Below the pieces are notes generated by a model, which saw only the letters and a program-made list of their open reading frames with translations, searched no databases and was not told where the DNA came from. Position numbers and translations under genes: made by a program. Positions 7,456 to 12,800 of a stretch of DNA of 12,800 bases are shown here, in pieces. The stretch is from QYOJ01 sp043810345 (GTDB taxonomy: Bacteria > Bacteroidota > Bacteroidia > Bacteroidales > FEN-979): assembly GCA_043810345.1 (NCBI GenBank), contig JBDROF010000100.1, forward strand, positions 1 through 12,800. Reading direction: 5' to 3'. Every line of letters starts with the position of its first letter. Positions within the stretch are counted from its first letter, which is position 1.

Positions 7456-7594
7456 CTTCTCTGCCTGATGAAAAGAGGTTTCCTTTCTATGGCAGAAAAA
7501 AGGAGGGAAATGGGGGATCTACCATTTTCATGAGTCATTCAGTATGGAAGCTTGTGTCGCTGAAGACGTAGTTTCTTAGGATAGATATACTTCC
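7456..7594. other. Intergenic gap without recognised feature
   Basis: Downstream end of the second propeller transcript and upstream side of the DUF4290 promoter. I see no gene and no convincing hairpin-plus-T-tract terminator; a weak TCTGCC/GGCAGA pairing is the only inverted repeat found. Confidence 0.5.
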
Positions 7595-9253
7595 TTATTC
7601 AAAGATAATCTTCCCCGAATAATACTTCTTCCCATTGCTAAGGATTGCATTGTACATGCCTTTAGCCTGTGCACGGATATCGAGTTCTATGGAATCTCCA
7701 ATAATTTTTATTCGTACTTTTTGAATCAGCCGCCCGGTTTGATCGTAAATTTCAAGTGATAACTCTTTTTCATGCTGGAACTCATCCGGAATGGTGATCC
7801 TGCATTGACCTGTATTAGGATTAGCATAGATCAACAGGGTGTTAGAGGATTCTGGTTTCGGTTGAATGATCCCGGTTATAGGTGAACAGGCAGCTATAAA
7901 TACATCGGACTCACCTCTTGAAATTAAAGGTTGAGGGCCGATGTCGAGTGTATTGTAAAAGGCGCCACCTTGCAAAATATTTCCAGAATAACCGACAGTC
8001 ACTATTGAAGATCCTTCTGAATATTGTCTTACTCCTATGCATTCTCCATCTATATTATATTTTGCAAGGAACATATCCATCATATCTATACTCGTCGCAT
8101 CTGAAACAAGCAGAAAAGGGCCAAAATGAGCTTCCCCCATAAACGTTCCGGTAAAATACACATTATTCTCTCTATCCACGGAAACCGCATGTCCTCTAGC
8201 AAACCCGGATGGCTGAATACCCCGGGCCCATTGGTAAATCCCGTTTGAACTGTATTTTGCTAAAAAACAATCTCCATAGTTACTGTGTAATGTATCGTCA
8301 CCAAATATTCCAGATGAGCCCCACATCGTACCGGTTAGATAAATATTCCCGATACGATCACAGGAAATATTTGAACCTTCACCTCCCTCTGGATATCCTG
8401 CAACCCTGAGCCATTCAACATATCCGTCCAGAGAAAAAGAAGCAAGGAATACTGCATTGTGTCCAATGGGCAAGGTTACTGAAATTGTATCAATAACAAT
8501 CGTTTCTTTTAGTACATTACCACTTATATATAATTTTTGGTTTGCAAAACAAAGGTTAGAGGGGACAACTTCGGTGTTGCTGGATGATGGTGAAATATAA
8601 TTAAACTTCTTTTTTGCCCAGAGTAAATTGCCGTCTTCAGTATATTTCGCTAAAAACCCTCCCCGGGGTATCGTATCCTGTTGAAATATGGCATCCGTGT
8701 TGTTGGATCCGGAAATATATATGTTTCCCAGATCGTCATAAGCAATCCCAAATCCAGAATCCATACCATTTCCGCCTGCAGCCCTTGCCCAAAGTACATT
8801 TTTATCCAAATCCATGACAATCAAAAAAATCGTCAAACCATTCCCTGTTAGAATCGTATCAGGTAAGATAAGTTTGTGATCAAATGAACCCGTTATAAGT
8901 AACCGGGAATTCAAGGTGTCCAGGATCATTGATCCAAAAGATTCATTAACCGTTTTATTCGGACCTCCAAATCTCATGGACCAGATTTCGTTTCCCAGTG
9001 GATCATATTTAATGAGAAACAGATCATTTTCTCCATAACGAGAAAAAGTCATAGTATTGGTTATGAAAGTATAGCTATAGTAATCTCCTCCTAAATAGCT
9101 ATTCCCATTCAAATCAGTTACTAATGAAATTGCGTATTCATCCTGGGTTCCTCCGGCCTGGGAAGACCAATTGCAGTCCTGGCTGAAAGCCGGGAAGGAA
9201 GCATAAAGCAGCAAGCCAAGAAAAATGAGAATCGTATTTAACCACGTTTTCAT
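7595..9253 (-). CDS. Secreted SBBP-type beta-propeller protein with T9SS sorting domain (copy 2)
   Basis: Predicted exported protein of unknown ligand. I chose the ATG at 9253 (552 aa): it starts the signal peptide MKTWLNTILIFLGLLLYASFPAFS with likely cleavage before QDCNW. The upstream TTG-initiated extension (from 9295) overlaps a promoter box. The body is a series of bladelike repeats with the patterns GNxYxxG (NGNSYLGG, LGNIYISG, IGNIYLTG, ENNVYFTG) and FLAKYxxxGxxxWxR, typical of SBBP/NHL-like beta-propellers. The last 80-90 residues (from about LIYANPNTGQCRI to SGKIIFE) form a T9SS type A sorting domain, normally removed after transport. It is a paralog of the protein encoded at 9554-11209. 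No catalytic motif is visible; a surface binding or structural role is inference. Confidence 0.9.
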   Translation of the reverse strand: MKTWLNTILIFLGLLLYASFPAFSQDCNWSSQAGGTQDEYAISLVTDLNGNSYLGGDYYSYTFITNTMTFSRYGENDLFLIKYDPLGNEIWSMRFGGPNKTVNESFGSMILDTLNSRLLITGSFDHKLILPDTILTGNGLTIFLIVMDLDKNVLWARAAGGNGMDSGFGIAYDDLGNIYISGSNNTDAIFQQDTIPRGGFLAKYTEDGNLLWAKKKFNYISPSSSNTEVVPSNLCFANQKLYISGNVLKETIVIDTISVTLPIGHNAVFLASFSLDGYVEWLRVAGYPEGGEGSNISCDRIGNIYLTGTMWGSSGIFGDDTLHSNYGDCFLAKYSSNGIYQWARGIQPSGFARGHAVSVDRENNVYFTGTFMGEAHFGPFLLVSDATSIDMMDMFLAKYNIDGECIGVRQYSEGSSIVTVGYSGNILQGGAFYNTLDIGPQPLISRGESDVFIAACSPITGIIQPKPESSNTLLIYANPNTGQCRITIPDEFQHEKELSLEIYDQTGRLIQKVRIKIIGDSIELDIRAQAKGMYNAILSNGKKYYSGKIIFE

Positions 9254-9292
9254 TATTAGTAACCTGAGAACCCGGTTTATATTTACATCGAC

Positions 9293-9323
9293 CAAAGATA
9301 ATTATTTATTTTGCAGAAGCAAA
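9293..9323 (-). promoter_or_regulatory. Bacteroidetes-type promoter for the second propeller gene
   Basis: Minus strand: TTTG (9320-9323), 19-bp AT-rich spacer, TATCTTTG (9293-9300). This fits the -33 TTTG / -7 TAnnTTTG consensus with normal spacing. The predicted transcript begins about 35 nt before the ATG at 9253. The second propeller gene can therefore be expressed independently of the two genes upstream. Confidence 0.75.
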
Positions 9324-9372
9324 AATGTATTCGCTATTTAATGAGCAAGGATTTCAATGAACGAGAATGACG

Positions 9373-9459
9373 AATCCACCTCACCCTAACCCTCTCCTCA
9401 AGGAGAGGGAAATTCTCCCCTTCTCTTTGAGGAGAAGGGGACGGGGGATGAGGTGGATT
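9373..9459. repeat. 87-bp imperfect palindrome with two inner hairpins
   Basis: Outer arms AATCCACCTCA (9373-9383) and TGAGGTGGATT (9449-9459) are perfectly complementary over 11 bp and can be extended by CCC/GGG past a bulge. Inside are two further perfect stems: CCCTCTCCT/AGGAGAGGG (9390-9398 / 9401-9409, 2-nt loop) and CCCCTTCTC/GAGAAGGGG (9417-9425 / 9432-9440, 6-nt loop). The halves also pair with each other, so cruciform and three-way folds are possible. It lies about 95 bp beyond the stop codon of the upstream propeller gene, where it could end or protect that transcript. It resembles REP/MITE-like intergenic elements seen in many genomes (established in general, not checked here). Confidence 0.9.
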
Positions 9460-9490
9460 ATTGACCCCTCTGTTCCTACCGGCTTTCCGT

Positions 9491-9516
9491 GTCATTGCGA
9501 ACGAAGTGAAGCAATC
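9491..9516. repeat. Short dispersed-type repeat with ATTGC/GCAAT ends
   Basis: The sequence GTCATTGCGAACGAAG, continuing TGAAGCAATC, has a 5-bp terminal inverted repeat (ATTGC 9494-9498, GCAAT 9511-9515). From memory, closely similar 25-26 bp sequences are scattered in the intergenic DNA of many unrelated bacteria, so I read it as one copy of such a repeat. It lies in the 3' untranslated region of the first propeller gene. It begins with the same 7-mer, TCATTGC, as the array units flanking the DHS-like gene. Confidence 0.7.
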
Positions 9517-9553
9517 GGCTAAGGTTTCGGTTTTCAGGTGTCCGGGTACTTTT

Positions 9554-11209
9554 TTACTCGAAGATAATCTTCCCCGAATAGCTCTTCTTTCCGTTACTCA
9601 GAATGGCGTGATAGAGACCTTTTGCTTGGGCACTGATATCGAGTTCCACGGAATTTCCTGCTATTTTCATCCTGGCCTGTTGGATCAAACGGCCTGTCTG
9701 ATCGTAAACCTCAAGATTTAATTCTTTTTCATGCTGAAACTCATCCGGGATCGTTATCTTACACTCGCCGGTGTTTGGATTTGCGTAAATCAGCAAGGTG
9801 TTTGAAGGAGATTGCTGCGGCTGAATGATGCCGGTGATGGGTGAACATTTGGTGGCAAACATATCAGAAGAACCTCTTGAAACTAATAGTTGTGGACCAA
9901 CAGCAAGGGTGTCGTAAAAAGTTCCCCCAAAGTGAATGTTTCCAGAATTGTCGACAGCAATACCAGGAAAAACTCCTCTTGAATAATGATTGACCCCAAT
10001 ACAGGTTCCCTCACCGGTATATCGTGCAAGAAACATATCAGAGGTTGACTCCGAAATGACAATGAATGGACCAAAGTGGGCTGTGCCGTGCAGGGTACCG
10101 GTAAAATATACATTATTTTCTTTATCCGCAATGACGCCATATCCTTTTGACCGATTTGAAGCATTTATATTTCGAGCCCAGTGGAAGGTTCCATCAGGTG
10201 AAAATTTTGCTACAAAGCAATCGCCCATCGGTGTTACGCTATGTAAAGTATCCTGACCAAAAAAACCAATTTTTCCCATTTCACCCGTAATAAAGACATT
10301 ACCATTCCCGTCTGAGGAGATCTTTCGGCCAGTGGCACCATAAGGTGCTCCCGCAATTCTAAGCCATTGAACATTTCCCTCCGGTGAAAACGAAGCAAGG
10401 TATGCTGCATTAGTCCCCAAAGGTATGGTGATTGAGATTGTATCGATCACTATCGTTTTATTAAGAGCATTCCCATTAACTATTAGATTTTGGTTTAAAA
10501 AACAGAGGTTCAACGGTGTTGCTTCGCAATAAGTAATACTTGCTTGATGGTATCTGAATTTATTCTTTGCCCAGATTAGGTTTCCATACTTATCATATTT
10601 TGCTAAGAATCCTCCTTTTGGTATGGTAATACCCTGAAAAGCGACTCCACTTTGGTTCGTTCCGGATATATAAATATTTCCTTGCAGATCATACGTTATA
10701 CCATATCCCTTGTCAGGTCCGGCACCTCCTGCAGCCCTGGCCCAGAGTATATTTCTATCGAAATCCATAACAAGCAAATAAATAGTCAACCCTTGTCCTG
10801 AAAGGACAGTATCAGGCAGGGTAAGTGAGTTATAAAATGATCCCGTAACAAGCAACCGGGAGTTCAAAGTATCTATGACAATACATCCGATTTGTTCATA
10901 GTCCGTTCCTGTTGGATTATACCCGCCGAATGCCCATGCCCAGACTTCATTCCCTGATGGATCGTATTTGATGATTGCCATATCATTTTGTCCCAGGCTA
11001 TTGGCAGAGCCGGTATTAAAAATTATCGGTTCACTATTAAATCCGCCTCCTATATAACTATTCCCATTTTGGTCAAGAACAATATAACCGGCCTGATCAG
11101 AATATGTTCCTCCAGCCTGGGAGGACCAAAGGCAATCCTGGCCAATAGTAATAAATGAAAGAAGATTAAAATAAATTAATAAAGACAAAATATTTATAAA
11201 TGTTTTCAT
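9554..11209 (-). CDS. Secreted SBBP-type beta-propeller protein with T9SS sorting domain (copy 1)
   Basis: Length 551 aa, paralog of the 7595-9253 product with the same architecture. The N-terminal signal peptide is MKTFINILSLLIYFNLLSFITIG, probably cleaved before QDCLW; an N-terminal Gln after cleavage is common in exported Bacteroidetes proteins. Repeated blade motifs include GNSYIGG, GNIYISG, GNVFITG and NNVYFTG alternating with FLAKYDKYGNLIWAK-like strands. The C-terminal T9SS type A sorting domain runs from about LIYANPNTGECKI to SGKIIFE. ATG start at 11209, only 12 bp after the stop codon of the glycanase gene, so the two are probably co-transcribed. Ligand unknown; no enzymatic residues recognised. 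Low-GC coding sequence compared with the murA-dnaJ block. Confidence 0.9.
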   Translation of the reverse strand: MKTFINILSLLIYFNLLSFITIGQDCLWSSQAGGTYSDQAGYIVLDQNGNSYIGGGFNSEPIIFNTGSANSLGQNDMAIIKYDPSGNEVWAWAFGGYNPTGTDYEQIGCIVIDTLNSRLLVTGSFYNSLTLPDTVLSGQGLTIYLLVMDFDRNILWARAAGGAGPDKGYGITYDLQGNIYISGTNQSGVAFQGITIPKGGFLAKYDKYGNLIWAKNKFRYHQASITYCEATPLNLCFLNQNLIVNGNALNKTIVIDTISITIPLGTNAAYLASFSPEGNVQWLRIAGAPYGATGRKISSDGNGNVFITGEMGKIGFFGQDTLHSVTPMGDCFVAKFSPDGTFHWARNINASNRSKGYGVIADKENNVYFTGTLHGTAHFGPFIVISESTSDMFLARYTGEGTCIGVNHYSRGVFPGIAVDNSGNIHFGGTFYDTLAVGPQLLVSRGSSDMFATKCSPITGIIQPQQSPSNTLLIYANPNTGECKITIPDEFQHEKELNLEVYDQTGRLIQQARMKIAGNSVELDISAQAKGLYHAILSNGKKSYSGKIIFE

Positions 11210-11221
11210 CGGTTATGTGTA

Positions 11222-12800
11222 TTAAATGACAATAAGTTTCCTGATTATTTGATGTTCCATATTTCTCAACTGAACAAAATATACACCCTTTGAAATATGC
11301 GTCAAATCAAGGGAAAGACTCTTTTCATTGATATTTCTCAAAAACACTTCTTTACCATATTGGTCATAAATAAACATATGAAGTTCTGTGACCGGTTCAT
11401 TACTCAGTATCTCTATTAAAAAAATGCCGGTTCCCGGATTTGGATATATACGAACATCAAAAGCTTTTTCGATAGGCATGAAGTTTAATTTAATCTCTTT
11501 ATTTATTTTGATATCAACTATCTCGTCATTCGAAAAGATTCCATTTGCACTTTTAGAAAATGAATAAAGGTTTTCACAGGGGTAAAAAGTATTTCCAGTA
11601 TGAATCCAGGTTTCACTTCCGTTGGCAGCATTAAATTCCTGGTTCACTGAGATTTCAGTCCGGGCTTTTGTCTCAAAATAAGCATATTGCTGAACTTCAA
11701 TATTTGTCAGAGAAACCATGTCCCATGCCTGTAACACAATAGAATCGTTTGCAATAATAGTAAGAGAATCAAACGAGTCTTCAAAATTGAAATCAAATCT
11801 GTCTAAGACATAAGTTTGTCCGGATGGTACACCTAAAGAATCTCCCCAACGTGCGCTATCTAACCTTGAACAACCAGGGGCAGAAATAACGATTCTCTCA
11901 ACTGTATGCCAATTTGGGGCTTCTACGATATAATCATATGGTAGAAGTTGGAAATAACCCGTATCATTGGTAAACGTATAATGATTATCATAATAATGTA
12001 AAGTATCGTCATCCGGTATACCCGGTACAATCTCGTCATATAATCTTGTTTGCGCGAATATCCATGCATCTTTAATCGGTACATTATCCTGATCAATGAC
12101 ATGCCCGGTGACGATATTTGTATCTTTTCCATAAAAGGCATGGTAGTATGGATCATTATAATACGGGGGTTCGGAGCAGGTGCCTGATGGAGGTGGACTA
12201 AAGTCATCAAACACCTCCCAAACCGGCTTTAGAATCGTATCGCAGGGCCAATTATCTCCACATGTTTTATTTTTCTTGAGGATTCCAAAACCGTCTCCCG
12301 AACCACCACCTACATCTTGATAAAACCACCAGCTAAATCCACTGCCTGCACATTCCCATGTCTGCATTGTGACCGAATCTGCAAACGATTCTTGTTCTAA
12401 CAAGGATCCATCATACTTAAGACCGAAACTGGAATCATCAACTGCTTTAAATCCCATCTCCCCAATGATCCAGGGCATTGCGGAGTTGTTTTGAAGCCAG
12501 TAAAGATTCCCATATATCCGGTTAACCATAGCTTCAAAATATGTCGAATCTTCATATTCTACATGAGCGCTGGGGTATATATGTGGGGAATAAAAGTCGA
12601 GTTTAAGGATTGAAAGATCGTATTCCCAAATATCTTTGAATCCTTTACCACCCAATGTGACAAGGTGGTGAGGATCACCTGCCTTAACCGTGTCGTACCA
12701 CATTTTAACTTTTTCACATACATCCTGCTTTGAGTGCCCAATTGTATCTTCAGGCCAAACAGATGCAGGTTCATTCCAAAGGTCGTAAGCCATTAAAGTT
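11222..12800 (-). CDS. GH5-like cellulase/glycanase with T9SS sorting domain (N-terminus outside window)
   Basis: Partial gene: the frame stays open through the last base of the window, so the ATG at 12793 is internal and the true start lies beyond. The first visible residues, MAYDLWNEP, contain the Asn-Glu-Pro of clan GH-A glycoside hydrolases with the acid/base Glu. SPHIYP (near 69-74 counted from that Met) fits the conserved GH5 histidine, WIIGEMGF (E112) fits the nucleophile, and GFSWWFYQD is the expected late Trp-rich strand. After the catalytic domain comes a carboxypeptidase-regulatory-like Ig fold (about 223-330, TGHVIDQDNVPIKDAWIF), then a beta-rich linker, then a T9SS sorting tail (about 447-523, VRIYPNPGTGIF to the end). 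It probably acts outside the cell on a beta-linked polysaccharide; cellulase or mannanase specificity cannot be told. Confidence 0.87.
   Translation of the reverse strand, partial: TLMAYDLWNEPASVWPEDTIGHSKQDVCEKVKMWYDTVKAGDPHHLVTLGGKGFKDIWEYDLSILKLDFYSPHIYPSAHVEYEDSTYFEAMVNRIYGNLYWLQNNSAMPWIIGEMGFKAVDDSSFGLKYDGSLLEQESFADSVTMQTWECAGSGFSWWFYQDVGGGSGDGFGILKKNKTCGDNWPCDTILKPVWEVFDDFSPPPSGTCSEPPYYNDPYYHAFYGKDTNIVTGHVIDQDNVPIKDAWIFAQTRLYDEIVPGIPDDDTLHYYDNHYTFTNDTGYFQLLPYDYIVEAPNWHTVERIVISAPGCSRLDSARWGDSLGVPSGQTYVLDRFDFNFEDSFDSLTIIANDSIVLQAWDMVSLTNIEVQQYAYFETKARTEISVNQEFNAANGSETWIHTGNTFYPCENLYSFSKSANGIFSNDEIVDIKINKEIKLNFMPIEKAFDVRIYPNPGTGIFLIEILSNEPVTELHMFIYDQYGKEVFLRNINEKSLSLDLTHISKGVYFVQLRNMEHQIIRKLIVI

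Noticed and set aside
9254..9295. Upstream TTG start for the second propeller protein
   Set aside because: It lies in the -7 promoter box and would put 14 residues before a well-formed signal peptide that begins at the ATG at 9253.
9461..9721. Plus-strand open frame beginning in the intergenic gap
   Set aside because: Most of it is antisense to the conserved T9SS sorting domain of the first propeller gene and it crosses a dispersed-type repeat.

Overview
The window looks like chromosomal DNA from a member of the Bacteroidetes (Bacteroidota), probably Bacteroidales-like. Three things point there: C-terminal type IX secretion (Por/T9SS) sorting domains, a DUF4290 gene next to murA, and TAnnTTTG-type -7 promoter boxes. 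All ten convincing genes lie on the minus strand, so transcription runs from high to low coordinates. No tRNA, rRNA, CRISPR array or insertion sequence was seen.

Housekeeping block (about 1.3-7.4 kb, relatively GC-rich), in transcription order: DUF4290 gene, murA (GTG start, 4-bp overlap with the gene before it), grpE, dnaJ, an ABC ATPase and an ABC-2 permease (4-bp overlap between the last two). Close spacing suggests one or two operons that combine cell-wall precursor synthesis, the DnaK co-chaperones and an exporter of unknown substrate.

Deoxyhypusine-synthase-like gene (149-1207): this gene sits between two short-unit tandem arrays, at 1-156 and 1239-1304. They are built from the same 9/10-bp unit in opposite orientation. 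The right array begins at the base after the permease stop codon, and the last unit of the left array supplies the stop codon of the synthase gene. This is the most unusual architecture in the window.

Secreted-protein block (about 7.6-12.8 kb, more AT-rich): in transcription order, a GH5-like cellulase/glycanase cut by the window end, then two tandem paralogous SBBP-type beta-propeller proteins. All three end in T9SS sorting domains and are probably exported to the cell surface or medium. The first two are spaced like an operon. The third has its own good Bacteroidetes promoter, separated from its paralog by a gap holding an 87-bp imperfect palindrome and a short dispersed-type repeat (GTCATTGCGAACG...GCAATC).

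I see no clear new multi-gene system. The candidates worth a second look are the synthase gene between inverted arrays, the Asp-type MurA active site, and the tandem T9SS propellers whose sorting tails are better conserved than their bodies.
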